DNA of 64,000 nucleotides, from assembly GCA_027013095.1 (NCBI GenBank), contig JALUYI010000010.1:26808-90807 (forward strand), in the 5' to 3' direction. Under the pieces are notes generated by a model. It was not told the DNA's origin and ran no database searches. It saw only the letters and a program-made list of their open reading frames with translations. The position numbers and the translations under genes are program-made. Source of the DNA: Paracoccaceae bacterium. GTDB lineage: Bacteria > Pseudomonadota > Alphaproteobacteria > Rhodobacterales > Rhodobacteraceae. Below, piece after piece: positions 24,096-33,253 of this stretch (position 1 is its first letter; every line of letters starts with the position of its first letter).

Positions 24096-27000
24096 ATTTC
24101 GCCACGTGGTCGATCCGCCAGCCGGTCCCCTCGCTGGCCTTTTTTCTGGTCGTCGTGATCGCCGGCTACTTCAGCTTTGGCCGCCTGCCGGTGACCGAGC
24201 TGCCCAATGTGGACATCCCTATCGTCTCGATCCAGATCGGCCAGCCCGGGGCCGCACCTGCCGAACTGGCCAGTCAGGTCATCAAGCCGGTAGAGGACGC
24301 AGTGGCCAATATCACCGGCGTCGATCACATCATTGCCACGGCGCGCGATTCCAGCGCCACCGTGATTATCAATTTCACCATGGACACAGCCACGGACCGG
24401 GCACTGAACGACGTCAAGGACGCGGTCAGCGGGATCCGTAACGACCTGCCAAAAACCATTTCCGAGCCGGTCATCAAGCGCAAGGAATTGGTGGGCAAGC
24501 CGATCCTGACCTATGGCATCTCGGATCCCACCCGCTCGATCGAGGGGCTATCCAAGTTCGGCGACGACGTGGTCGCGCGGGAATTGCGCGGACTGAAAGG
24601 TGTCGGCGCGGTCAAGCGGCTGGGCGGCGCCAACCGCGAAATCAAGGTCGAGCTGGACCCTAATCGTCTACTGGCACTGGGCATTACCGCAGGTGATGTC
24701 AGCCGTCAGCTGCGGGCGACCAATGTCAATCTGGGCGGCGGGCGCGGCGACGTGGCGGGGCTGGAATTTTCGATCCGCGCCCTTGGCGGCGCCAAGACGG
24801 TTGCGGCGCTGGCCAACACCTCGCTGACCCTGCCAGGAGGGCAGATCGTGCGCCTGAACCAGTTGGGGCAGGTCCATGACGGGGCGGCCGAGGCGCGCAG
24901 CTTTGCCATGCTGAACGGGCATCCTGTGGTGGCTCTTGGCATCTACCGGGCCACCGGGAAAAGCGATCTGGACACGGCAAAACAGGTACGAAAAAAGCTG
25001 AAGGATATTCAGGCGCGCTATCCCAACGTGCGGGTCTCGCAAATTGACGACGCGACCTATTACACCGCAGGCACCTTCAAGAGCTCGATGGAGACCCTTT
25101 ACGAAGGCGCGGCGCTGGCCGTTGTCGTGGTATTTCTGTTCCTGCGCAACTGGCGGGCCACCCTGATCACTGCGACCGCCCTGCCCCTGTCCATCATCCC
25201 GACATTTTTTGCCATGTACTGGCTGGGCTTTTCCCTGAACAACATCAGCCTCTTGGGGATCACCCTTGTGACCGGTATTCTGGTCGATGACGCAATTGTC
25301 GAAATCGAGAATATCGAGCGACATCTGGCCATGGGCAAGACCGCGCGCCAAGCCGCGGCGGACGCGGCAACCGAGATCGGCCTGACCGTCATTGCCATCA
25401 CCCTGACCATCATCGCGGTCTTTGCTCCGGTCAGTTTCATGGGCGGCATACCGGGGCAGTTCTTCAAGCAATTCGGCCTGACGGTGGCGGTGGCGGCGCT
25501 GTTCTCGCTGCTGGTAGCGCGGCTGATCACGCCGATGCTGGCGGCCAATTTCCTGAAGGACACGCATGCGGCCAAAACCAAGCGCGACGGCTGGATGATG
25601 CGCGGGTACCTCTCGATTCTGCGCTGGACGTTAGGGCACCGGATCATCACCATTCTGGCGGCGTTCGGCATCTTTGCCGCCTCGCTTTATTCGGCGACCC
25701 TGCTTCCGGGCGAGTTCATCCCGAAAAAGGACGAGGGGCGCTCGCTGATCATTGTCGACCTGCCACCCGGCTCGACCCTCAGCGATACCCGTGATGTCAC
25801 CCGGCGGATGACGGCGCAAATGCTGCGCGTGCCCGAAATCAAGAACGTGTTCGTCGATGGCGGCGCCGGGGCGATCACCAAGGCTGTCATCACCGTCAAT
25901 TTCGGCAGCAAGCTGAACCGCAAGCGGACCTCGGTCCAGATCGAATCCGATCTGCGCCGCATCCTGGCCAAATTCCCCGATGTCCGGGTCAATTTTGTCA
26001 ACGCTCGCGGCCAGCGGGACATCTCACTCAGCGTTCTGGGCGACAACCGCGCCGTTGTGACCAAGGCGGCGCTGCACCTGTCGGACGCGATGAAGAAACT
26101 GCCCGGGCTGGTCGGGGTCACAACCACCGCGGCGCTGCCCCGGCCCGAGATACAGATCACACCAAAGCCTGACCTGGCGGCGGAACTGGGGGTCACGGCA
26201 AACATGTTGGCCTCGACCTTTCGGGTGGCCACGATCGGAGATGTCGAGAGCAATCTGGCCAAGTTCACCTCGGGCGATGAGCAGATCCCCATCGTCGTGC
26301 GCCTGAAAAAATCGGTGCGCAACAATCTGGCCAATCTGGCCAGCCTGCGGGTCACCACACCGACCGGCGCCTCGGTGCCGTTCCTTGCGGTCGCCGATGT
26401 CAAGATTGCAACCGGCCCCAGCATCGTCACCCGCTATGACCGCAAGAACGAAACCAAGGTGGAAACCAACCTTGCCAATGGCACAGTACTGGGCGAAGCT
26501 CTGAAATCCATCTTTGCCCTGCCCGAGGCCAAGCATCTGCCCGACGGCGTGCGCCTTCAGCAAAGCGGCGACGCCGAGATCATGGCCGATATCTTTTCCG
26601 GCTTTGCCACGGCGATGATCGCCGGCATCCTGCTGGTCTATATCGTGCTGTCCCTGCTGTTCACCTCGTTCGTCACTCCGATCACCATTCTGATGACCCT
26701 GCCGCTGGCCATCGGCGGCGCGATTTTCGCGCTGTTCATCATGCACCTTGCCATCAGCCTGCCGGTTGTCATCGGCTTTTTGATGCTGATGGGGATCGTG
26801 ACCAAGAACGCGATCATGCTGGTGGGATTTGCCCAGGACGCAATGCGTCAGGGGTTCAGCCGTCCCGATGCGATGCTGGAGGCCGGGCACAAGCGCGCCC
26901 GCCCGATCGTCATGACCACGATTGCCATGACCTCGGGCATGGTGCCCAGCGCGCTTGCCGTCAGCATCGGCGGCGAGTTCCGCTCGCCCATGGCCATCGC

Positions 27001-27226
27001 CGTGATCGGCGGGCTTGTCCTGTCAACGCTGTTGTCGCTGGTCTTTGTGCCAGTCTTGTTCTCGCTGGTGGATGGCGGTAAGTCGTTCGTGGCTAGGCTG
27101 TTTGGCCGCCGCAATGGGCACTCCGCCAAAGCCGGGGCCAAGGCCAAGCGCACCGAAAACCGGCCCCGACGGAAAAAGAACGCGCTGGGTGATGGTGAGC
27201 TGATCCGGCGGCGCAAACCGGGCTGA
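24092..27226 (+). CDS. RND-family inner-membrane efflux transporter (AcrB/MexB-like)
   Basis: 1044 residues, standard for HAE1-type RND pumps. N-terminal helix (SLAFFLVVVIAGYFSFGRLPVTELP), two large periplasmic loops, and twelve predicted helices. TM4 contains the proton-relay acidic pair in GILVDDAIVEIENIERHL; APVSFMGGIPGQFFKQFGLT and the C-terminal GIVTKNAIMLVGFAQDA repeat are typical. The tail is short and basic. Expressed with the adaptor as a two-gene operon under the divergent TetR. Substrate cannot be read from sequence. Ends 168 bp before the nucleotidase gene. Confidence 0.93.
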   Translation: MNFATWSIRQPVPSLAFFLVVVIAGYFSFGRLPVTELPNVDIPIVSIQIGQPGAAPAELASQVIKPVEDAVANITGVDHIIATARDSSATVIINFTMDTATDRALNDVKDAVSGIRNDLPKTISEPVIKRKELVGKPILTYGISDPTRSIEGLSKFGDDVVARELRGLKGVGAVKRLGGANREIKVELDPNRLLALGITAGDVSRQLRATNVNLGGGRGDVAGLEFSIRALGGAKTVAALANTSLTLPGGQIVRLNQLGQVHDGAAEARSFAMLNGHPVVALGIYRATGKSDLDTAKQVRKKLKDIQARYPNVRVSQIDDATYYTAGTFKSSMETLYEGAALAVVVVFLFLRNWRATLITATALPLSIIPTFFAMYWLGFSLNNISLLGITLVTGILVDDAIVEIENIERHLAMGKTARQAAADAATEIGLTVIAITLTIIAVFAPVSFMGGIPGQFFKQFGLTVAVAALFSLLVARLITPMLAANFLKDTHAAKTKRDGWMMRGYLSILRWTLGHRIITILAAFGIFAASLYSATLLPGEFIPKKDEGRSLIIVDLPPGSTLSDTRDVTRRMTAQMLRVPEIKNVFVDGGAGAITKAVITVNFGSKLNRKRTSVQIESDLRRILAKFPDVRVNFVNARGQRDISLSVLGDNRAVVTKAALHLSDAMKKLPGLVGVTTTAALPRPEIQITPKPDLAAELGVTANMLASTFRVATIGDVESNLAKFTSGDEQIPIVVRLKKSVRNNLANLASLRVTTPTGASVPFLAVADVKIATGPSIVTRYDRKNETKVETNLANGTVLGEALKSIFALPEAKHLPDGVRLQQSGDAEIMADIFSGFATAMIAGILLVYIVLSLLFTSFVTPITILMTLPLAIGGAIFALFIMHLAISLPVVIGFLMLMGIVTKNAIMLVGFAQDAMRQGFSRPDAMLEAGHKRARPIVMTTIAMTSGMVPSALAVSIGGEFRSPMAIAVIGGLVLSTLLSLVFVPVLFSLVDGGKSFVARLFGRRNGHSAKAGAKAKRTENRPRRKKNALGDGELIRRRKPG

Positions 27227-27394
27227 AACCGGCTTCATTCCGCACGCCGCTGCCTTCCGGCGAGGCCCTGCCACGAGGTCGGGACGCCGCAGGCGGCGCG
27301 GCGCGCACAACCTGTAGAAATCCCCCTTCACAAACGGCGCCAAAAAGCGCAACCTGCCCTATCAGACCGACCGAAATCAGGAGGATTTACCAAC

Positions 27395-28918
27395 ATGAAA
27401 AAACATTCAGGAAATTTTCTGGCCCTGATGGCCAGCGCTAGCATTCTGAGTATGGCAGCCGGCCTGCCGGCCTTGGCGGGCTCAACCGTCAAACTGACCA
27501 TTCTGGGGGTTGGCGACCTTTATAATTTTGCCGACCATCACGGCCGTGGCGGGGTTGCCCGCCTGAATGCAGTTGCCCGCGCCGAACGGGCTAAAAACCC
27601 AAATACGATTTACGTTTTTGACGGAGACATGCTGTCGCCTTCGATTCTGTCGGGTTTTGACCACGGCCAGAATATGATCGATCTGACCAATCTCGTGCCC
27701 TTTGATATCGCGGTGCCGGGAAACCACGAATATGATTTCGGCCCGGCGAATTTCGCCCAGAAGATGAAGGCCTCGAAATACCCGTGGGCGGCCGTCAATA
27801 TCACCAACGCAGACGGCTCGCCCGTGGCCGGGCTGGGCGGCACGATGATGAAAACCTATGGCGATCTGAAGGTCGCGCTGGTGCCGGTGGCTCAGGACAC
27901 GACCCCCGAAGTCTCAAGCTCGGGCGATACCAAATTCGGCCCCACTGTCGCCTCGGGGATCGCCGCCGCGCGGGCCGCGCGCAAGGCAGGTGCAGATCTG
28001 GTAATCGGAGTCGTTCAGACCGACCACGCCAACGACCGCAAGCTGGTCAAAAGCCACGCCTTCGATATCGTGATGTCCGGCGATGACCACGATTACGCGA
28101 CCTCCTATGACGGGATCACCGCCTATGTCGAGACCTCGATCGACGGGCGTTTTCTGTCGCCGCTGGACCTTACCGTCAAGATCGGCAAGAAGCACGGCAA
28201 GCGGAAAGTCAAATGGGTGCCGAATTTCCGCTTTATCGATACCGCATCGGTGACACCGGATCCTGAAACCCAGAAGATGGTTGATGCGTTTCAGGCCAAG
28301 CTGGACTCCAGTCTGAACGTCAAGATCGGGGTGACCCAAGGCCCGTTGGATTCCCGTCGCAACGTGGTGCGTGGTGAGGAATCCGCCTTTGGCGACCTCG
28401 TTGCCGACGCCATGCGCAAAGCAACCGGCGCCGATATCGCCATCGCCAACGGCGGCGGCATCCGGGGCGATCGCACCTATGACGCGGGGGCCACCCTGAC
28501 CCGACGCGACATCCTGACCGAGCTGCCCTTTGGCAACGCCACGGTCATGACGGAACTCAGCGGAGCGCAGGTTCTTGCGGCGCTGGAAAACGGGGTCAGC
28601 CAAGTCGAGAAAGGCGCCGGTCGCTTTCCGCAGGTTTCCGGGATGAGCTATGTCTATGATCCCAGCGCGCCAGCGGGCTCGCGGATTGTCAAGGTGCTGA
28701 TCGGCGGCAAACCGCTGGACAAGAGTGCGCACTACAAGCTTGCCACCAATGACTATGTTCTCAAGGGCGGTGACGGCTATCGCGCCCTTGCTGGCGGCAA
28801 GGTTCTGATCAACCCGGGCAACGGTAACCTGATGGCCAACGACGTGATCAACTATATTGCCAGCACCGGCAAGGTCACGAACACGGTCGAAGGGCGGATC
28901 AAGACCGTCGGTCAATAA
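27395..28918 (+). CDS. Secreted 5'-nucleotidase / UshA-like metallophosphatase
   Basis: 507 residues with signal peptide (MAAGLPALAGS) and AGGAGG before ATG. N-terminal calcineurin-like domain: VGDLYNFADHHGRGG, FDGDMLSPS, VPGNHEYDFGP and GDDHDYAT supply the two-metal site. C-terminal nucleotidase domain: NGGGIRGDRTYDAG and the substrate-stacking region ATNDYVLKGGDGY. Hydrolyses nucleotides or related phosphoesters in the periplasm for phosphate and nucleoside scavenging. The first metal motif is unusual (family norm is T-N-D-x-H-G near it). A strong terminator follows at 28941. Confidence 0.9.
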   Translation: MKKHSGNFLALMASASILSMAAGLPALAGSTVKLTILGVGDLYNFADHHGRGGVARLNAVARAERAKNPNTIYVFDGDMLSPSILSGFDHGQNMIDLTNLVPFDIAVPGNHEYDFGPANFAQKMKASKYPWAAVNITNADGSPVAGLGGTMMKTYGDLKVALVPVAQDTTPEVSSSGDTKFGPTVASGIAAARAARKAGADLVIGVVQTDHANDRKLVKSHAFDIVMSGDDHDYATSYDGITAYVETSIDGRFLSPLDLTVKIGKKHGKRKVKWVPNFRFIDTASVTPDPETQKMVDAFQAKLDSSLNVKIGVTQGPLDSRRNVVRGEESAFGDLVADAMRKATGADIAIANGGGIRGDRTYDAGATLTRRDILTELPFGNATVMTELSGAQVLAALENGVSQVEKGAGRFPQVSGMSYVYDPSAPAGSRIVKVLIGGKPLDKSAHYKLATNDYVLKGGDGYRALAGGKVLINPGNGNLMANDVINYIASTGKVTNTVEGRIKTVGQ

Positions 28919-28940
28919 ACCGCGCCACAACGCACGGACG

Positions 28941-28971
28941 ACGCCCCGCGACCAAGGGTTGCGGGGCGTTT
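28941..28971 (+). terminator. Rho-independent terminator after the 5'-nucleotidase gene
   Basis: ACGCCCCGC (28941-28949) pairs with GCGGGGCGT (28961-28969) around an 11-base loop and is followed by TTTCC. Nine-pair GC-rich stem 23 bases after the stop codon. Confidence 0.8.
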
Positions 28972-28976
28972 CCTAT

Positions 28977-28990
28977 AGCGTTTTGACAGA
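28977..28990 (+). repeat. Copy 1 of the 3'-end motif AGCGTTTyGACArA
   Basis: AGCGTTTTGACAGA, differing at two positions from AGCGTTTCGACAAA found at 55796 and 55882, and continuing with similar AT-rich sequence (AATATACTC here, AATACACTT there). It lies just past the terminator of the nucleotidase gene, in the same orientation as that gene. Confidence 0.5.
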
Positions 28991-29040
28991 ATATACTCAG
29001 CAATTAGGGCCTGTTGACAATCACCAGATGGCGCCGGTTT

Positions 29041-29130
29041 CAGCCAAAATCCACCAGTGCCAGCCAATTTTGTGCAGACAGGGTGGCCCCCTTTCAAGCA
29101 AAATTCGCGCCGCAATGGTGGATTTGGGCG
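29041..29130. repeat. Long imperfect palindrome, possible MITE or degenerate element end
   Basis: Left arm 29041-29075 and right arm 29098-29130 are reverse complements over about 33 bases with a handful of mismatches (cores AAATCCACCA / TGGTGGATTT and AATTTTG / CAAAATT), separated by about 22 bases. It occupies the convergent gap between the nucleotidase terminator and the stop of the ABC permease gene. No transposase gene is present. Confidence 0.55.
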
Positions 29131-29156
29131 AAATCCCGAAGGGACGCGGCGAAAAT

Positions 29157-31691
29157 TTATTCCCGCGCGCGCAGGATGCGCGCCGGACGCGCCGACAGCG
29201 GGCGAATTGCAAACAGCAGCCCCGCCAGAACGGTGACCAGCCCGCCGCCTGCAACGATGGCAAAGGCCGAGACCGGGGCAAAGCTGTAGCCGGTTTTCAT
29301 CACGAAATGCATCACCGCCCAGCCTGCACCCGCGCCCGCAGCTATGGCCACCAGCCCCGCCGCAGTTCCCAGAATCGCCGCCCGCAGAGCAAAGCTTGTC
29401 AGGATATGCCCCCGTGTCGCCCCCAAGGTCTTCAGGATCGCCGCCTCATATTCGCGCGACCTCTCTCCGGCTGCGGCGGCCCCAATCAGGACCACAAACC
29501 CGGTTAACAACGTCGCCAGCGCGCCGTAAGAGGTCGCCGCCGCCAGACGCCCCAGAACCATAACCACCCGCGCCACCGCGTCGCGCACACGAATGGCGGT
29601 GATGTTGGGATAGGCATCGGACAAATCGCCCAAGAGCTTTGCCTCGGCATCGGCGCGGGCATAGACTGTGGCAATCGAGGTATAAGGAGCCCCGGCCACC
29701 GCCGCCGGATCGAGAACCAGCACAAAGCCCATCCCTGCGGTGGAAAAATCGACCTCCCGGAAACTGGCAATGGTCGCAGTAATATCACGCCCAAGAATGT
29801 TAATCGTCAGCGTATCACCCAGTTTCAGGCCAATCTCGCCCGCCTCGTGTGCGGACATGCTGACCAGCGGCGGGCCGGCGTAATCCGCAGGCCACCATTT
29901 GCCGGCGCTCAAATGCGTTCGCGCCGGCAGGCGAGCAGCAAAGGACACCCCCCGATCGCCGGTAACAACCCAGTGGTTGCCCGCAACCTCACGTGCGGGA
30001 CGCCCATTAATGCGGGTGATGATCCCGCGCAGCATCGGGGCCGCCTCGACGCGGCTGACGGCAGGATCATTGCGCGTGCGCCGCAAAAATCCGGGCAGTT
30101 CGTCGCGTTGGATATCGACAAAGAAAAACGATGGCGCCACCTTTGGCAGTCGGGTTTCAATGGCATTTCGCAGGTTTGAATCGATCTGCCCGATCGCCGC
30201 CAGAACCGACAGGCCGAGGCCCAGCGACAGGATGACCGGCACCGCCTCGCTGGCCGGGCCACCGATTGCCCCTAGCGCCAGACGCAGTGCAGTGCGCCCG
30301 TGCAGGGCCGCACGCACCGCCAGCCACCGGGCCAGACGGCGCAGCGCAAGCGCAACGAGCAACAGCACGACAAGCGCGGCTCCGATTCCGGCAAAGGTCC
30401 ACAGCGCCAGCCGCGGCACCGATGCATAGAACGTCGCCAGCCACACCAGCGCACCCAACAGGCCGAGGCTGAGCAAGACATATATCGGCGGCGGAAAACT
30501 GCGGCGGCGCGAAACGCTGTCGCGAAACAGGGCCATGGGCCGGATCGACTCGGTCCGGGCGATCGGCCAAAGGGTAAACAACAGCGCTGTCAGCCCACCG
30601 TATAGGCCGGCCTCGAACAGGGGGGCAGGATGCACCGAAACATCCGCGGGCAGCGGCAGACTGGCCGCGATGAGCGGCGCAAAGACCATCGGCAGGGCCG
30701 CGCCCAGCGCCACCCCCAGAGCAATGCCCAGCAGGGAGAGGGCACTAATCTGCAGAAAATAGACGCGAAAGATCATGCCGCTCTCGGCGCCAAGCGTCTT
30801 TAATGTTGCGATCACGCGGGTCTTTTCGTCCAGATAACTTCTGACCGCCGACGAGATGCCGATGCCGCCCACCGCCAGACCGGCCAGCCCCACCAGAACC
30901 AGAAACGAGCCCATCCGGTCAACGAATTTGGCTACCCCCGGCGCCCCCTTGCGCCGATCCCGCCAGCGCATTCCGTTTTTTTGAAACCGCTTTTTGGCCT
31001 TGTGTTGCAAGGCAGCAAGGTTGATCTCTGGCGGCAGCTTCAGACGATATTTTGATTTGAACAACGACCCCGCCCCCAGCAGACCTGACGAGGCCAAATC
31101 GGCCTTTAACACAATCGTCGGCGGTCCGAGGCTGAACCCGGCAGCGCCTGCGTCCGGTTCTTTTACAAGGGCGGCGCCAAGGCGAAATTTCTGCCGACCC
31201 AGCCGAAAGACGTCTCCGGGCCTGAGGCCCAGCCGTGAAATCAGAAGCGGGTCCAGAACCGCGCCGGGGATCCCGTTCTGACGGGCCAATGCGCGGCTCA
31301 GACCGATATCCGGCGACAGCCGAACCTGACCATAGAGCGGATAGGCCCCATCAACCGCCTTGACCTGTGTCAGGGCACGTTTGGCCGCGCTCCCCTGCCC
31401 GACCACCGCCAATGAGCGGAAATCGACGATTTCCGAAACCACCTGTGCGTGCCGCGCCATCCATCGGCGCTCGGCCTTGCGCGCCAGACGGTAGGTGAAC
31501 CCCAATTCCGCGTCCCCGCCCAGAATCGAGGCACCCTCGCGGCTCAGGCCCTGCTCGATCCCGACGCGAACCGAGCCGACGGCGGCGATTGCTGCAATGC
31601 CAAGGATAAGACAAGCCAGAAATATGCGGAAATTCCTGAGCCCACCACGCAGTTCGCGCCGCGCAATCCGGAGAGAGACCGGCATATTCAT
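29157..31691 (-). CDS. ABC transporter permease, FtsX/YbbP type
   Basis: 844 residues with about ten transmembrane helices: one near residue 20 (FLACLILGIAAIAAVGSV), a cluster of FtsX helices around 270-440, and three more in the last 130 residues. The two large extracytoplasmic MacB-type domains lie between. This is the YbbP architecture (duplicated FtsX units), thought to extract or move lipid-like or peptide substrates together with an ATPase. Overlaps the ATP-binding gene by four bases (ATGA). Neighbouring divergent TesA-like esterase repeats the E. coli tesA-ybbA-ybbP arrangement. Confidence 0.9.
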   Translation of the reverse strand: MNMPVSLRIARRELRGGLRNFRIFLACLILGIAAIAAVGSVRVGIEQGLSREGASILGGDAELGFTYRLARKAERRWMARHAQVVSEIVDFRSLAVVGQGSAAKRALTQVKAVDGAYPLYGQVRLSPDIGLSRALARQNGIPGAVLDPLLISRLGLRPGDVFRLGRQKFRLGAALVKEPDAGAAGFSLGPPTIVLKADLASSGLLGAGSLFKSKYRLKLPPEINLAALQHKAKKRFQKNGMRWRDRRKGAPGVAKFVDRMGSFLVLVGLAGLAVGGIGISSAVRSYLDEKTRVIATLKTLGAESGMIFRVYFLQISALSLLGIALGVALGAALPMVFAPLIAASLPLPADVSVHPAPLFEAGLYGGLTALLFTLWPIARTESIRPMALFRDSVSRRRSFPPPIYVLLSLGLLGALVWLATFYASVPRLALWTFAGIGAALVVLLLVALALRRLARWLAVRAALHGRTALRLALGAIGGPASEAVPVILSLGLGLSVLAAIGQIDSNLRNAIETRLPKVAPSFFFVDIQRDELPGFLRRTRNDPAVSRVEAAPMLRGIITRINGRPAREVAGNHWVVTGDRGVSFAARLPARTHLSAGKWWPADYAGPPLVSMSAHEAGEIGLKLGDTLTINILGRDITATIASFREVDFSTAGMGFVLVLDPAAVAGAPYTSIATVYARADAEAKLLGDLSDAYPNITAIRVRDAVARVVMVLGRLAAATSYGALATLLTGFVVLIGAAAAGERSREYEAAILKTLGATRGHILTSFALRAAILGTAAGLVAIAAGAGAGWAVMHFVMKTGYSFAPVSAFAIVAGGGLVTVLAGLLFAIRPLSARPARILRARE

Positions 31692-32383
31692 TGCGGCGCG
31701 CTCTGCTGCTCGATCTCGCGGATGCGCCCGTCGGCAAGATGCACCACGCGATCGCAGCGCCCCGCCAGTTGCGCGGAATGAGTTACCAGAACCAGTGTTG
31801 CACCAAATCGGGCCGACAATTCAAACAGCATCGCAATGATCGCAGCGCCGGTCTCGCCATCGAGATTTCCGGTCGGCTCATCCGCCAGCAGGATCTCGGG
31901 ATGGGGAGCGGCGGCGCGGGCAAGGGCAACACGCTGTTGCTCACCACCAGAAAGCTGCGCAGGGTAGTGATCAAGACGCGTCTGCAGACCGACATTCAAA
32001 AGCTCGGCCCGGGCGCGCTGAAACGCATCCGGTGCCCCGGCCAGTTCCAGCGGCGTCGCCACATTCTCAAGCGCCGTCATCGTCGGGATAAGGTGAAAGG
32101 ACTGAAACACCACCCCCATATGATTGCGACGAAATCGGGCCAAAGAATCCTCGTTCATGGCGCTCAGATCCTGCCCCAGCGCCATCACCCGACCAGAGCT
32201 TGCCCGTTCAAGGCCGCCGAGTACCATCAATAGCGAGGATTTGCCCGAACCCGACGGTCCCACCAGCCCCAGGGTTTCGCCGCGGGAAACATTCAGTGAT
32301 ATGTCTTTCAGGATGTTGACCGGCCCGGCGTTTGCGTCCAGCGTAAGGCAGACGTCCTCTAGCAACAAAACGGGATCGGTCAT
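31688..32383 (-). CDS. ABC transporter ATP-binding protein, YbbA/LolD type
   Basis: 231 residues with every ABC motif: Walker A GLVGPSGSGKSSLLMVLGG, Q-loop MGVVFQSFHLIP, signature YPAQLSGGEQQRVALARA, Walker B EILLADEPTGNLD and switch histidine LVTHSAQLAG. Powers the FtsX-type permease encoded immediately downstream. Its ATG (32383-32381) shares the tetranucleotide CATG with the start codon of the divergent esterase, so the leader of each gene lies inside the other's coding sequence. Confidence 0.93.
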   Translation of the reverse strand: MTDPVLLLEDVCLTLDANAGPVNILKDISLNVSRGETLGLVGPSGSGKSSLLMVLGGLERASSGRVMALGQDLSAMNEDSLARFRRNHMGVVFQSFHLIPTMTALENVATPLELAGAPDAFQRARAELLNVGLQTRLDHYPAQLSGGEQQRVALARAAAPHPEILLADEPTGNLDGETGAAIIAMLFELSARFGATLVLVTHSAQLAGRCDRVVHLADGRIREIEQQSAPQ

Positions 32384-33092
32384 GGTCGAAAAACTCCTGG
32401 GCTATCTGGTCCAATATGGGCTGCCCGGCAAAATTGGCAAGGTGCTGGTCCTTATCCTGTTCCTTGGGCTGCCCGGCCCGAGCCTGGCAAATGCCACGCT
32501 GAAGATTGCCGCCCTTGGCGACAGCCTGACGCAGGGATACGGGTTGCCTGCACCCGACGGGCTGGTGCCGCAGCTTGAGAATTGGCTGCAAGCGCATGGT
32601 GAGAGCGTCTCGATCCTGAACGCCGGTGTGTCCGGGGATACGACAGCGGGCGGTCTGGCGCGGGTGGGCTGGACGTTGACCGCAGATGTCGGCGCGCTGA
32701 TGGTTGAACTGGGCGGCAACGACATTCTGCGCGGCATTGCCCCCGAATTGGCGCGGCGCAACCTTGACGGTATCTTGCGGGCAGCGCGCGACAAGAGGAT
32801 TCCGGTCTTGCTGATCGGGCTGACGGCGCCCGGCAATTACGGAGCGGATTACAAGGCCGGTTTTGATTCGATCTATCCGGCTCTGGCACAGAAATACGAC
32901 ACGCTGCTGTTTCCCGACTATCTGGCCCCCCTGACAAAGAGCGGACCTCGAGCGACGGTCCTGATGCGGTATTTTCAGGCTGACGGGATTCATCCCAACG
33001 CTGCCGGGGTCAAGGTGATCGTCAAGCGTCTGGGACCCGCAGTTCAGGCATTGATCGCCCGGGCGTCAGGGTCTGCACCGAACCGCCCATGA
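32382..33092 (+). CDS. tesA: Periplasmic arylesterase / acyl-CoA thioesterase I-like GDSL hydrolase
   Basis: 236 residues. Signal peptide with hydrophobic core VLVLILFLGLPG ending SLANA. SGNH-hydrolase blocks: ALGDSLTQGYGLP (catalytic Ser), LNAGVSGDTTAGG, ELGGNDILRG and the C-terminal DGIHPNAAGV with catalytic Asp and His. ATG 32382 is the natural start but overlaps the divergent ATPase start; a downstream GTG (near 32440) would still leave the hydrophobic core. Family members release acyl chains from esters or thioesters. Divergent linkage with ybbA/ybbP is conserved from E. coli. Confidence 0.9.
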   Translation: MVEKLLGYLVQYGLPGKIGKVLVLILFLGLPGPSLANATLKIAALGDSLTQGYGLPAPDGLVPQLENWLQAHGESVSILNAGVSGDTTAGGLARVGWTLTADVGALMVELGGNDILRGIAPELARRNLDGILRAARDKRIPVLLIGLTAPGNYGADYKAGFDSIYPALAQKYDTLLFPDYLAPLTKSGPRATVLMRYFQADGIHPNAAGVKVIVKRLGPAVQALIARASGSAPNRP

Positions 33093-33253
33093 CGCCACGT
33101 CAAAAAGCCTGCGCGTAAAATTCGGAATTGACCTCTGGGCGGCCACGCATGATCATGGTGCCATCCATCGCAGGGCGTGGGCCGGATTTGTCCGGCTGCC
33201 TGGCTCTGACGTGCCACAGTGCCCGCGATCTTTGGCCTTGAAAGGACTGCCCC

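Noticed and set aside
22198..27282. 14-bp direct repeat TGCCACGAGGTCGG at 22198-22211 and 27269-27282 flanking the tetR-RND module
   Set aside because: Several 14-mers are expected to recur by chance in 64 kb of GC-rich DNA, and there are no other signs of a mobile unit.
33100..33168. Possible 22-residue minus-strand peptide in the gap before the thiolase gene
   Set aside because: No Shine-Dalgarno and no known family; cannot be told from chance.
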